Below are positions 8,910 through 17,871 of a DNA stretch of 27,437 bases, piece after piece. The notes beneath the pieces were generated by a model. The model was not told the origin of the DNA. It ran no database searches and was given only the letters and a program-made list of their open reading frames with translations. The DNA comes from an uncultured Clostridium sp. (GTDB taxonomy: Bacteria; Bacillota; Clostridia; TANB77; CAG-508). Both the position numbers and the translations under genes were made by a program. The DNA lies in the NCBI GenBank assembly GCA_900554635.1, contig USHY01000015.1:1-27437 (forward strand), given 5' to 3'. The first letter of the stretch is position 1. Every line of letters begins with the position of its first letter.

Positions 8910-10958
8910 ATGAAATTAGAAAAAGAACAATTAGATTTAAGAAAAGGAATAACAAAGGAATGGATTATAACAAATGGAATAGGAGGATATGCTTCATCTA
9001 CTGCACTTGGTATTAATACAAGGAAATACCATGGCTTGCTTGTAGCACCACTTACACCACCAGCAAGGAGGTATGTTGTTTTATCTAAATTAGATGAAAG
9101 TGTTGAAATAGAAGGAAAAAAATATAATCTATATTCAAATATTTGTAAAAACTATATATCAGATGGATATAAATATTTGGAAAGTTTTGAAAAAGAATAT
9201 GTTCCAGTATTTTCTTATAAAGTAAAAAACTTTAAAGTAACTAAAATCATTTGTATGGAATATGGAAAAAACACAGTTTGTGTATTATACAGAATTAAAA
9301 ACGATGGACCAACAGCCAAATTCACAGTAACACCAATAATAAATTTTAGAGATTTCCATACAATGAGTACTAACCATAATTTTAGACTAAAACAGGATAT
9401 AAGGGATAAAAAAGTAAAAATCCAAATTGATGAAAATAACAACAATCCAATATATCTATACATGTCTAAAGGTACATATATTGAGCATTTTAATGATACT
9501 TTTAACAATATGTATTACATAGAAGAAGAAAAAAGAGGATTTTTCCCAGAGGAAAACTTATCTGTACCAGGAAGATATGAAATAGAAATAGATGCAAAAT
9601 CTGCAAGAGACATAAGCTTTATTTGCTCATTAGAGGAAAACATTGAAGAAATAAACGCACGAACAGTAATTAATAAAGAAATTATTAGAATCAATGAATT
9701 AATGTATAAAGCAGGATTTATAGAAGCCAAAGAAGATATTACTAAATTTTCAAAAGAAAGAAAAGAAGAAGTTGAAACTTTGAAATATTTTACTATAGCA
9801 ATGGATAATTTTATTGTGTATAGACCAAGCTTTGGCTACCATACGCTAATTGCAGGATATCCATGGTTTTTAGATTGGGGAAGAGATGCACTAATTTCAT
9901 TTGAAGGATTGCTATTGATGACAAACCAGTTTGAAGTTGCAAAAGATGTTTTATTAACACTTACAAGAGATATAAAATTTGGTCTAGTACCAAATGGATA
10001 TTCCGGATATGATAATAGACCACTCTACAATAGTGTTGATAGTTCATTGTTGCTATTTGAACAAGTAAACAAATATTTAAAATATACAGATGACTATCAT
10101 TTTATTAAGGAACACTTGTATAAAAAAATGAAATCAATAATCGAAAATTATAGTGAAGGAATAGATTTTGATGATAACAATATTCACCTAGATAAGGATG
10201 GATTAATCTCTTCTGGAACAGAAAACACACAAAATACTTGGATGGATGCAAAATATGGAAACCATTGTTTTACTCCTAGAAATGGTAAAGCAGTTGAAGT
10301 AAACAGCTTATGGTACAACAGCTTAAAAATAATAGAAAATTTGAGCAAAAAGTTTGGAGATAAAAAGGAAGCTAAAAAATATGGAGAGATGGCTTTAAAG
10401 TGTAAAAAATCTTTTGAAAAAGAATTCTATAACCCTAAGAAGAAATGTTTATATGATGTAATAGGAGATGCTAAAGTAAGGCCAAATCAACTATTTAGCT
10501 TATCACTTAGTTATACAGTAATAGATCCAGATTCAGAGATTGCAAAAAATATAATAGGAACAGTAGAGAAAAAGTTGCTAAATAAATTTGGATTAAAAAC
10601 ACTTGCAAAAGGTGAAAAGGGCTATGTAGATACTTATGAAGGAGATGGATTTAGAAGGGATTCAAGCTATCATCAGGGAATTACTTGGCCATGGTTATTA
10701 GGATTATATTATAACAGTTTAAAGAATATGTATAAAACAGAAAAAGATAGGAAAATAAAAAAAGAGCTTAAAGAAAAGATATCAGAATTCAAAGAAAAAA
10801 CTAAAAATACATTTGTAAAAGAAATGCAAACAAGAGGCTGTTTAGGTCAAATAAGTGAAATTTATGATTCAAAACAACCAAACCTACCAAAAGGAACATT
10901 TGCGCAAGGATGGAGTGTTGCAGAAGTATTTAGAATAATATATGAAAGGGAAATATAA
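8910..10958 (+). CDS. Amylo-alpha-1,6-glucosidase (glycogen debranching enzyme type)
   Basis: A cytoplasmic glycogen or alpha-glucan debranching glucosidase of 682 residues. The N-terminal domain (about 1-235) starts with the characteristic EWIITNGIGGYASST and NTRKYHGLL stretches of bacterial debranching enzymes. The C-terminal (alpha/alpha)6 catalytic domain begins near 290 and holds AGYPWFLDWGRDALIS, with the WGRD motif of the family, and the late DTYEGDGFRRDSSYHQG and KGTFAQGWSVAE segments. A ribosome site (TAGGGAGGAAG) precedes the ATG. The stop overlaps the ruvC start by one base, so the two are coupled. No other glycogen gene lies nearby, so its place in this operon is not functionally explained. 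Confidence 0.9.
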   Translation: MKLEKEQLDLRKGITKEWIITNGIGGYASSTALGINTRKYHGLLVAPLTPPARRYVVLSKLDESVEIEGKKYNLYSNICKNYISDGYKYLESFEKEYVPVFSYKVKNFKVTKIICMEYGKNTVCVLYRIKNDGPTAKFTVTPIINFRDFHTMSTNHNFRLKQDIRDKKVKIQIDENNNNPIYLYMSKGTYIEHFNDTFNNMYYIEEEKRGFFPEENLSVPGRYEIEIDAKSARDISFICSLEENIEEINARTVINKEIIRINELMYKAGFIEAKEDITKFSKERKEEVETLKYFTIAMDNFIVYRPSFGYHTLIAGYPWFLDWGRDALISFEGLLLMTNQFEVAKDVLLTLTRDIKFGLVPNGYSGYDNRPLYNSVDSSLLLFEQVNKYLKYTDDYHFIKEHLYKKMKSIIENYSEGIDFDDNNIHLDKDGLISSGTENTQNTWMDAKYGNHCFTPRNGKAVEVNSLWYNSLKIIENLSKKFGDKKEAKKYGEMALKCKKSFEKEFYNPKKKCLYDVIGDAKVRPNQLFSLSLSYTVIDPDSEIAKNIIGTVEKKLLNKFGLKTLAKGEKGYVDTYEGDGFRRDSSYHQGITWPWLLGLYYNSLKNMYKTEKDRKIKKELKEKISEFKEKTKNTFVKEMQTRGCLGQISEIYDSKQPNLPKGTFAQGWSVAEVFRIIYEREI

Positions 10959-11443
10959 TGAGAATTTTAGGAATAGACCCAGGTTATGCAATAACAGGAT
11001 ATAGTATAATAGATTATGTAGGAAATAAGTTCAAATTAATAGATTCTGGTGCAGTTCTTACAAATGCAGGAGTTTCATTCCCTTTAAGACTTACTAAAAT
11101 ATATGATGATATTGAAATGATAATAGATGAATATAAACCAGATGCAATATCAGTAGAAGAACTATTTTTCAATAACAACCAAAAAACTGCTATAAATGTA
11201 GCACAGGCAAGGGGGATTATACTAACAGTAGGGTGCAAGAAAAATATACCAACTTATGAATATACTCCACTTCAAATAAAACAAGCAGTAGCAGGATACG
11301 GAAGAGCAGATAAAATACAAGTACAAAAGATGGTAAAAACAATATTAAATGTTGAAAAATTACCAAAACTAGATGATACAACAGATAGCATGGCAGCTGC
11401 AATTTGCCATGCACATTCGGCAAAATATTCTGTAAAGTTATAG
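10958..11443 (+). CDS. ruvC: Crossover junction endodeoxyribonuclease RuvC
   Basis: Resolves Holliday junctions as a homodimer. At 161 residues it has the normal size. It begins MRILGIDPGYAITGYS, giving the first catalytic Asp (D7). VEELFF supplies the glutamate near residue 67, and the C-terminal LDDTTDSMAAAICHAHS carries the remaining acidic residues. The internal QARG and the GYGRADKIQVQ segment are typical of RuvC. It starts on the last base of the upstream gene, so it depends on translational coupling. ruvA and ruvB, which often follow ruvC, are not here; holA follows after 9 bases. Confidence 0.96.
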   Translation: MRILGIDPGYAITGYSIIDYVGNKFKLIDSGAVLTNAGVSFPLRLTKIYDDIEMIIDEYKPDAISVEELFFNNNQKTAINVAQARGIILTVGCKKNIPTYEYTPLQIKQAVAGYGRADKIQVQKMVKTILNVEKLPKLDDTTDSMAAAICHAHSAKYSVKL

Positions 11444-11452
11444 GGAGAAAAT

Positions 11453-12496
11453 ATGTTAGTAGAAGAGCTAGAAAAAAGTTTAAAAACAGGAAATTTAGAT
11501 AATTTATACTTATTATATGGCGAAGAACAATATCTTCTTGAACAATGTGTAAAAAAAATAAAGAAGAATTTTGGAGAATTAGTAGAAGGGATAAACTATA
11601 TTAAGCTTGATGACAAGAATGTTCAAGGAATAATTTCAGATATAGAAACTCCATGTTTTGGATATCCTAAAAAACTTATTATAGTAAAGAATTCAGGACT
11701 ATTCAAAAAACAAACAAGAACAAAAAAAAGTGAAGAAAAGTCTGCAAAAAAAGAAGCAAAAGGGACTAGACTTCAAGATAAAATTGCAAAATATATAGCA
11801 GAAAACATAGAAACAATAAAGAAATCTGTTGTTTTAGTTTTTATTGAGGAAGAAATAGGGGCAAGCGAGCTTTCAAAAACTATTCAAAACCTTGGAATAA
11901 CTGTGAATTTTGAGAAACTAAAACCAATTCAAATAGGCAAAAGAATAAAAGCAATATGTAATGCATACAAAGTAAATATAGATGACAGAACATTAGGCTT
12001 CTTCATAGAAACATGTGGAACAAGTATGCAAAACCTAATAAATGAAATACGAAAATTAATAGAATATGTTGGCGAAAATGGAACAATAAAACAAGAAGAC
12101 ATAGAAAAACTTTCAATAAAAGAACTAGACAGCGTAATCTTCGACCTAACAGACAGCCTAGGACAAAAAAACATTAGCCTAGCATTACAAACGCTAAAAG
12201 AATTACTATATAACAAAGAGCCAATACAAAAAATACTAATAACATTATATAATCACCTAAAAAAACTATACCTAACAATCCTAGCTCAAGAAACAGGAAA
12301 CAACATAGCCGAAACACTATCACTAAAACCAAACCAAATGTTTTTAGTTACGAAATATAAAAAACAAGCAAGCTATTTCAAAAAACAAGAACTAAGAAAC
12401 ATCTTAGAAAGCCTAATAGACCTAGATTATAAAACAAAACAAGGCTTAATAGATATAAATATAGGAGTTGAGGCAATACTTTGTATGGTGAAATAA
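11453..12496 (+). CDS. holA: DNA polymerase III delta subunit
   Basis: The delta subunit of the clamp loader opens the sliding clamp. 347 residues, normal length. Domain I begins NLYLLYGEEQYLLEQ, the typical HolA opening. A Lys-rich insertion (about residues 84-110, KKQTRTKKSEEKSAKK) lies in the first domain. Domain II is followed by the helical C-terminal collar (LLYNKEPIQKILITLYNHLKKLY, then LGLKPNQ-like SLKPNQMF). A ribosome site GGGAGA lies 5 bases before the ATG. There is no Walker A motif, as expected for delta. The 3' third uses more C-ending codons (such as CTA/GCC/AAC) than the 5' part, a local composition shift of unknown meaning. Confidence 0.93.
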   Translation: MLVEELEKSLKTGNLDNLYLLYGEEQYLLEQCVKKIKKNFGELVEGINYIKLDDKNVQGIISDIETPCFGYPKKLIIVKNSGLFKKQTRTKKSEEKSAKKEAKGTRLQDKIAKYIAENIETIKKSVVLVFIEEEIGASELSKTIQNLGITVNFEKLKPIQIGKRIKAICNAYKVNIDDRTLGFFIETCGTSMQNLINEIRKLIEYVGENGTIKQEDIEKLSIKELDSVIFDLTDSLGQKNISLALQTLKELLYNKEPIQKILITLYNHLKKLYLTILAQETGNNIAETLSLKPNQMFLVTKYKKQASYFKKQELRNILESLIDLDYKTKQGLIDINIGVEAILCMVK

Positions 12497-12664
12497 TATA
12501 AAATTTAAAAAAAGTATCTGAAAACAGAAAGTTTTTTCAAAATTTTGAAAAAACTTGACTAAAACAACTATAAAATGAAATAAAAGTATTAGATTGGTTG
12601 CTTGAGTGAAAAAATTTGCGAGAGCAACTCTAAAATTTTATAAAAGCGTAGGAGTAGCCAAATG
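12497..12664 (+). other. Structured intergenic DNA after holA, including a perfect 28-base palindrome
   Basis: Bases 12529-12556 form a perfect palindrome with 14-base arms (AAGTTTTTTCAAAA and its complement) and no loop. A second inverted repeat, GTTGCT (12598-12603) and AGCAAC (12624-12629), follows. No ORF with a ribosome site is seen. The palindrome may end holA transcription or be a protein-binding site; the second structure is unidentified. Confidence 0.6.
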
Positions 12665-12693
12665 TTGTCAAATTTAGGAAAGTGTGCTATAAT
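12665..12693 (+). promoter_or_regulatory. Sigma-A promoter for the small membrane protein gene
   Basis: TTGTCA (12665-12670), 17-base spacer, TATAAT (12688-12693) preceded by TGTGC. It is close to consensus. Confidence 0.75.
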
Positions 12694-12733
12694 AAATTAG
12701 GATATACTGATGAAAAAGAGAGGGAAACTGTAG

Positions 12734-13066
12734 ATGTTGTTAATGGGGATTATTTACATACTTTTAGTTGTAATTTTTATGTTAGCTGTGTTTGCTATAG
12801 TACAGATTAAGATGGCTGGAATGAAGGTTAAGGATTTTTATAGTTTTATTGAAGCAAACCAGATGCTTGATAAGTTGTATAGATTTTCAAAGAAGTATTC
12901 AAAATTGAGTAGTCAAGACCAGCTTATATTTTTAACAGAGGCAGAGAAAGTTTTTAGTGCTTTTGATAAGGTGCCAGATGTGTTGTGGGAAGAGGAGTAT
13001 CAAAAGTATATGGATGTTTTAGATAAATACAAAGATATTAAAATGGTAAGATGGGAACAAAATTAG
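12734..13066 (+). CDS. Small single-pass membrane protein of unknown function
   Basis: 110 residues, not recognised. An N-terminal hydrophobic helix (about residues 4-26) is followed by a charged, helical cytoplasmic-type region with DFYSFIEANQMLDKLYRFSKKYSKLS and an acidic, aromatic C-terminus (VLWEEEYQKYMDVLDKY), which might form a coiled coil. GAGAGGG lies about 9 bases upstream of the ATG. It has its own promoter and its own strong terminator, whose stem includes the stop codon, so it is a single-gene transcript between holA and addA. In many Firmicutes addB sits next to addA; this protein is far too small to be AddB. Confidence 0.7.
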   Translation: MLLMGIIYILLVVIFMLAVFAIVQIKMAGMKVKDFYSFIEANQMLDKLYRFSKKYSKLSSQDQLIFLTEAEKVFSAFDKVPDVLWEEEYQKYMDVLDKYKDIKMVRWEQN

Positions 13067-13093
13067 TAAACGAAGGTGTTTACTAATTTTTTT
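13059..13093 (+). terminator. Strong intrinsic terminator
   Basis: 13-base stem AAAATTAGTAAAC pairs with GTTTACTAATTTT around the loop GAAGGT and runs into a T tract. The stop codon of the upstream gene is inside the stem. Confidence 0.9.
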
Positions 13094-13132
13094 TTATATG
13101 ATAAAATATACAAAAAAATGGAGGTAAAAGTA

Positions 13133-16100
13133 ATGGCGTGGACAAAAGAACAGGAGAAAGCTATAGTTAAAAAGGGTGATAATATTTTAGTTGCAGCAGC
13201 TGCAGGAAGTGGAAAAACTGCAGTTTTGGTTGAGAGAATTATAAATAAAATTATGAATGAGAATATAGATGTTGATAAATTATTAGTTGTTACTTTTACA
13301 AATGCAGCAGCAACTGAAATGAGAGAGCGTGTACTAGATAGTATTTATAAAAAGCTTGAAGAAGAACCTGATAATATTAGATTACAAAGGCAAACAGTGT
13401 TACTTAACAAATCTCATATTTCAACAATACATGCTTTTTGTTTGGAAGTTATTAAAAACAATTTCTATAAAACAAACATTTCACCAAATTTCAGGTTGGC
13501 AAATACTCCGGAAATAGAACTACTAAGAATGGAAACTTTAGAAGATGTTTTTGATGAATTATATGAGGCAAAAGACAAGGATTTTAACAAATTAATAGAT
13601 ACATATTGTGGATATAAAGATGATGATAATTTAAAAGCAATTATTTTTAAAATATTTAGGTTTATACAAAGTATGCCATACCCAGAAGAGTGGCTTGAAA
13701 AACAAGTTGAAATGTTCAATATTAACAAGAACACAGATTTTTCAGAAACTAAATGGGGAAATTTAATTATACAAAAATTAAAAGAAGAAACTAAAGAATT
13801 TATAGATTCTTTACAAAATATAAACAAAAAACTAAAAATGGATACTGAATTAGAAAAATGGTACTTGTGTATAGTAGAAGATATAAATAGACTTGAGAAA
13901 ATATTGAAATTAGACACTTGGGATGAGCTATATAATTATTTTCAGGATTTAAGTTTTGAAACTTGGCCTCAAAAAAGAAATTTTACATCAGAGTTAAAAG
14001 ACAAGGCAAAAGCTATAAGAGATGAAATGAAAACTAGAATGACTTCAAAACAAAAATCAATAAAGAGTAATATTTTAAACAGTAATTCAGAAGAAATTAA
14101 TTCAGATATTTGCGAAATGTATGAAATACTAAAGGAAATACAAAAAATATTACTTGAATTTATGAAACAATACAAAAAGGCAAAACTTGAAAAAAATATT
14201 ATAGACTTTAATGATATTGAACATTTAGCCTTGGAAATACTAGTACAAAAAGAAGAAAACAAATATGTACCAACAGATGTTGCAAAAGAATATCAAAATA
14301 TGTTTGAAGAAATAGCAATAGATGAATACCAAGATAGTAATGAAATTCAGGAAGAAATTTTAAAACAAGTTTCCAAAGGTAACAACATATTTATGGTAGG
14401 AGATGTTAAACAAAGTATATATAAATTCAGACAAGCTAAACCAGAAATGTTTTTGGAAAAATACAATAATTACGATGATAATAAAATACAGTTATATGCA
14501 AACTTCAGAAGTAGAAAAAACATACTAGAATTAACAAACACAATTTTTGAAAATATAATGAGCAAAAATTTTGGAAGTATAGAATATAATGAAAATGAAT
14601 TTTTAAATGTTGGTCAAGACTATAATGAAACAGAATTGCCAATTTTTAAAAAAGCAGAGTTACATATAATAGATGAATCAGAAGAAGAAATTCAAGAAGA
14701 AGAAAGTGAAGAAGAAAATTTAGAAGAACAAGAAACAGATGATACAGAAACTTTAGAAAAAAGTGAGATAGAAGCAAAATTAGTAGCAAAAAGAATACAT
14801 GAGTTAATGAATGGTGGGTATTATGTTTTTGATAAAAAAATAAAAGATTATAGAAAGCTTCAATTTAAAGATATAGTGATTTTGCTTAGAAAAACAAAAA
14901 ACATTGCTCCAATATATGAAAAGGAACTAACAGATTTAGAATACCCAGTGTTTAGTGATATTGGAACAAATTATTTTGAAACAATAGAGATACAAACAAT
15001 AATGTCAGTTCTTAAGTTAATTAGTAATCCAGATAATGATATTGCGTTAGTTACAGTACTTAGAAGCCCAATAGGAGAATTTACAGATAATGAATTAATA
15101 GAAATAAGAATGGAAAATCAAAATGCAAGCTTTTATAATGCAATGCTTACTAGCAAAGTTCATAGAGAAAAAATAAATGGATTTTTAGAGCTAATAGAAG
15201 ATTTTAGAAAAAAACAAGAATATTTAAAGTTAGATGAATTAATTTGGTATATCTATCAAAAAACAGGCTACTATAACTATGTAAGTTTGATGCAAAATGG
15301 CAATATTAAGACTGCAAATTTAAAAATGCTGTTTGAAAAGGCAAAAGACTATGAGCAAGGTAGCTTTAAGGGATTACATAATTTTATAAGATTTATAGAT
15401 AGAGTAACAAAACAAAGCAGTGATATGGGAGCTCCAAAGCTAATAGGTGAAAATGAAGATGTTATAAGAATAATGAGCATACATAAAAGTAAAGGGCTAG
15501 AATTTCCAGTAGTATTCTTATGTGGAACAGGAAATGAGTTCAATATGAGAGACCTAAATGATAGTATTCTAATTCATTCAGAATTAGGATTTGGCCCACA
15601 ATATATTAATTATGAAAGAAAGATAAGTTATAATACATTGCCAAAAGAAGCAATAAAAGAACAAATAAGAAAAGAGCTAAAAGAAGAGGAAATGAGACTT
15701 TTATATGTTGCAATAACAAGAGCAAGGGAAAAATTAATAATAGTAGGAACAGATAAAAACTTAAAAAAATCATTACAGAAAAAAGAAGAAATGTTACAAA
15801 TAACTGATAACAAAGTAACTGGTTCAATATCATCAAAAGCTAAAACATATTTGGATTGGTTAGAAATGGTTAATTTGGCAGATAAAAAAATGCCGGACTT
15901 AATAGAAGTATTTACACACTCAAAAAATGAAAACTTTAAAATAGAAAAAGATAGCAAAAAAGAAGAAAAAATAGAATTAGAGAAAAGAGAAATAAACCCA
16001 AAAGTAAATGAAATATTAACATGGAAATATCCATGGCAAGAACTAACAAAAATAGAAGGAAAAAGCTCTGTAAGTAAACTCGCTAAAAAAGAAATTAATG

Positions 16101-16690
16101 AGGAAGAAATCATAGAAATGAAAAAACCAAAATTCCTATCAGGAAAACTTCCACTAACTAAAGCTGAAATAGGAACAACAGTACACTTAGTAATGCAAAA
16201 ACTAGATTTCAAGCAGACCTATACACTAGAAAAAGTTAAAGAATTGCTAGAAGAACTTGAACAAAAAGAAATCATAACAAATGAACAAAAACAAGCAATA
16301 CCAGTGCAAAAAATCCTAGAATTCACACAAACAAAAATCTTCAAAGAACTATCAGAAGCAAAAGAAGTTTACAAAGAACAACCATTTTACATAAACATAC
16401 CAGTAAAAGAACTATATGAAATCAATTCCAATGAAAACATACTAGTGCAAGGAATAATAGACCTCTACTATATAACAAAACAAGGAGAAATAATACTAGT
16501 AGACTATAAAACAGACTATGTACCAGAAAACCAAGAAAATTACCTAACCGAAAAATACACCCCACAACTCAACCTATACAAACGAGCACTAGAACAGGCA
16601 TTAAATAAAAAAATAACAAAAACATATATATATTCAACTTATCTAGGAAAAGAAATTGAATGTACAACAACAGGCGGTTATGAGACATAA
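13133..16690 (+). CDS. addA: ATP-dependent helicase/nuclease subunit A
   Basis: The helicase-nuclease subunit of the AddAB (RexAB) double-strand-break repair enzyme. The ATG at 13133 is chosen because ATGGAGG lies 8 bases upstream and the protein then begins MAWTKEQEKAI as the family does, giving 1185 residues. Motifs: Walker A AAAGSGKTA (about 22), FTNAAATEMRER, Walker B IDEYQD (about 395), MVGDVKQSIYKFRQA, SIHKSKGLEFPVVF, LLYVAITRAREKL, and the C-terminal nuclease motif IILVDYKTD. A very acidic Glu-rich stretch (about 520-545) precedes KSEIEAKLVAKRI and is probably a flexible linker. The gene is 3.6 kb long and contains no in-frame CGG and no frameshift, while its out-of-phase CGGs at 13509, 15894 and 16675 are harmless. 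addB is not in the window. Confidence 0.95.
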   Translation: MAWTKEQEKAIVKKGDNILVAAAAGSGKTAVLVERIINKIMNENIDVDKLLVVTFTNAAATEMRERVLDSIYKKLEEEPDNIRLQRQTVLLNKSHISTIHAFCLEVIKNNFYKTNISPNFRLANTPEIELLRMETLEDVFDELYEAKDKDFNKLIDTYCGYKDDDNLKAIIFKIFRFIQSMPYPEEWLEKQVEMFNINKNTDFSETKWGNLIIQKLKEETKEFIDSLQNINKKLKMDTELEKWYLCIVEDINRLEKILKLDTWDELYNYFQDLSFETWPQKRNFTSELKDKAKAIRDEMKTRMTSKQKSIKSNILNSNSEEINSDICEMYEILKEIQKILLEFMKQYKKAKLEKNIIDFNDIEHLALEILVQKEENKYVPTDVAKEYQNMFEEIAIDEYQDSNEIQEEILKQVSKGNNIFMVGDVKQSIYKFRQAKPEMFLEKYNNYDDNKIQLYANFRSRKNILELTNTIFENIMSKNFGSIEYNENEFLNVGQDYNETELPIFKKAELHIIDESEEEIQEEESEEENLEEQETDDTETLEKSEIEAKLVAKRIHELMNGGYYVFDKKIKDYRKLQFKDIVILLRKTKNIAPIYEKELTDLEYPVFSDIGTNYFETIEIQTIMSVLKLISNPDNDIALVTVLRSPIGEFTDNELIEIRMENQNASFYNAMLTSKVHREKINGFLELIEDFRKKQEYLKLDELIWYIYQKTGYYNYVSLMQNGNIKTANLKMLFEKAKDYEQGSFKGLHNFIRFIDRVTKQSSDMGAPKLIGENEDVIRIMSIHKSKGLEFPVVFLCGTGNEFNMRDLNDSILIHSELGFGPQYINYERKISYNTLPKEAIKEQIRKELKEEEMRLLYVAITRAREKLIIVGTDKNLKKSLQKKEEMLQITDNKVTGSISSKAKTYLDWLEMVNLADKKMPDLIEVFTHSKNENFKIEKDSKKEEKIELEKREINPKVNEILTWKYPWQELTKIEGKSSVSKLAKKEINEEEIIEMKKPKFLSGKLPLTKAEIGTTVHLVMQKLDFKQTYTLEKVKELLEELEQKEIITNEQKQAIPVQKILEFTQTKIFKELSEAKEVYKEQPFYINIPVKELYEINSNENILVQGIIDLYYITKQGEIILVDYKTDYVPENQENYLTEKYTPQLNLYKRALEQALNKKITKTYIYSTYLGKEIECTTTGGYET

Positions 16691-16696
16691 TTTTTT

Positions 16697-16720
16697 AGAA
16701 GAAGGAGCAATCCTTCTTCT
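16697..16720 (+). terminator. Perfect hairpin after addA
   Basis: 10-base stem AGAAGAAGGA / TCCTTCTTCT with loop GCAA, starting 7 bases after the addA stop. No T tract follows, so termination strength is uncertain. Confidence 0.55.
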
Positions 16721-16724
16721 TAGA

Positions 16725-16741
16725 TGTCGAAAAAAGTCGAA
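16725..16741 (+). promoter_or_regulatory. Tandem Spo0A-box-like sites
   Basis: TGTCGAA (16725-16731) and AGTCGAA (16735-16741) are spaced exactly 10 bases apart, one helical turn. TGTCGAA is the core 0A box bound by Spo0A. They lie just upstream of the -35 at 16751, a position used by activators. Confidence 0.55.
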
Positions 16742-16750
16742 CGATTTTTG

Positions 16751-16779
16751 TTGCAAAAAGGGGGATTGTGTGGTATAGT
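16751..16779 (+). promoter_or_regulatory. Putative promoter downstream of the 0A boxes
   Basis: TTGCAA (16751-16756), 17-base spacer, TATAGT (16774-16779) with TGTGG before it. It would produce a leader of about 165 bases before the Rpn-like remnant, unless it drives an unrecognised RNA. Confidence 0.5.
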
Positions 16780-16904
16780 AGTTACATTGTAATTAGAATC
16801 TTGACCAAATTTTTCTAATGGTCAAACTAAAGTTCAAGAGAAGGATTAAATCTAAAATTAATTTTAAAAATCTAAGAAAAAAATCTAAAAATAATCCCCA
16901 GATA

Positions 16905-16933
16905 TTGAATAATTAAAAACAATCTGTTACAAT
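16905..16933 (+). promoter_or_regulatory. Promoter of the Rpn-like remnant
   Basis: TTGAAT (16905-16910), 17-base spacer, TACAAT (16928-16933), followed by AAAGGAAG and the ATG at 16950. Confidence 0.6.
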
Positions 16934-16949
16934 AGAAAGGAAGAAACTT

Positions 16950-17650
16950 ATGGCAAAAAAACAAAGTATTAAACAAGAAAAGCCAGAGAAGTAGAAATGC
17001 AGGTGCAGAACCAGTATAACATGGACAAAAGAAGCTCTACATATATAACAAAAATATATTCCGATCAATTAAAAGAGGGAGACTCATATGTAGAAGTAAA
17101 GAAAGTAGCAGTAATAAACATACTAAACTTTAACTATTATGAGAGAAATAGCTATCATTCAGTAGGAAGAATGAAATTTGAGAATAGCAAAGAGAATGAA
17201 AAAGTTGATATGGGGTATATTTTAGAAGAACAATATGTAACAGATGATTTAGAAATGCACTTCATAGAGTTGCCAAAATTTAGAAAGAAAAACCCAGACA
17301 TAAGTAGCAAGCTAGACCAGTGGTTGTGGTTAATATGTGGTGAGGAGGAAAAGATAAAGATGGCTAAGAATGAGAATGAAAAGATTAAAGAGGCGAAAAG
17401 TGAACTAGAAAAGCTAGAAATGAGTGCGGAAGATAGGGAACTATATGAATTAAGATTGAAAGCCATTAGAGATGAAATAAATATAAGGGAATCTGGATAT
17501 ACTGATGGAATGAAAGATGGAGAAGAAAAAGGGAAAAAGCAAAAGAGCATAGAAATTGCAAAAAACATGCTAAAAAAACAAATACCCCTTGAACTAATTG
17601 AAGAATTAACAGGCATATCACAAAGTGAGATTGACAAAATAAAGGATTAG
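16950..17650 (+). pseudogene. Rpn/PD-(D/E)XK transposase-like nuclease, internally deleted
   Basis: The body resembles the Rpn (recombination-promoting nuclease, putative transposase) family abundant in gut Clostridia. The segments EVEMQVQNQ, KRSSTYITKIYSDQLKEGDSY and HFIELPKF, a Glu/Lys-rich helix and the typical tail IAKNMLKKQIPLELIEELTG are all present. The start is intact: promoter, AAAGGAAG ribosome site and ATG at 16950, encoding MAKKQSIKQEKPEK before TAG. The body is in another frame, open from about 16985. The roughly 90-100 residues normally between them, which include the upstream part of the nuclease active site, are missing. I infer an internal deletion that also broke the frame. 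There is no CGG at the junction, so this is a different kind of lesion from the CGG sites. An alternative is a short protein from ATG 16997 lacking nuclease activity. Confidence 0.75.
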
Positions 17651-17668
17651 AAAAATCAAAAAAACATC

Positions 17669-17697
17669 TTGCTAAATTTAAAATTTTAGTATAAAAT
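17669..17697 (+). promoter_or_regulatory. Putative promoter upstream of the mini-ORF and prepilin-like gene
   Basis: TTGCTA (17669-17674), 17-base spacer, TAAAAT (17692-17697). Confidence 0.5.
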
Positions 17698-17742
17698 AGA
17701 AGCAACAAAGAAAAACAAAAATCAAAGGAGAAAAAGAAAAAA

Positions 17743-17790
17743 ATGAACCAAAACGACGAAACCGTTGAAAAAGTAGAGAGAGAGCTGTAA
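17743..17790 (+). CDS. 15-residue mini-ORF in a leader region
   Basis: ATG AAC CAA AAC to CTG TAA encodes MNQNDETVEKVEREL. It follows AAAGGAG with a long, AT-rich spacer of about 14 bases, so initiation may be weak. It lies between a promoter and a terminator-like hairpin and ahead of the prepilin-like gene. It could be a leader peptide or the remnant of a deleted gene; I recognise no family. Confidence 0.35.
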   Translation: MNQNDETVEKVEREL

Positions 17791-17839
17791 TTTAGAAAAC
17801 GAAACAAGCATGGTACACTATGCTTTATTAAACATACAC

Positions 17840-17871
17840 GCAAGAGATGGATGAACCACCTCTTGCTTTTT
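17840..17871 (+). terminator. Terminator-like hairpin ahead of the prepilin-like gene
   Basis: GCAAGAG (17840-17846) pairs with CTCTTGC (17860-17866), with TGG/CCA extending the stem, followed by TTTTTG. A smaller hairpin AAGCAT/ATGCTT lies just upstream (about 17806-17826). It either ends the mini-ORF transcript or attenuates the gene below. Confidence 0.7.

Noticed and set aside
12497..12733. tRNA, riboswitch or CRISPR in the intergenic regions
   Set aside because: No cloverleaf, known riboswitch core or regularly spaced repeat was seen in 12497-12733, 16691-16949, 17651-17905 or 24843-24950.
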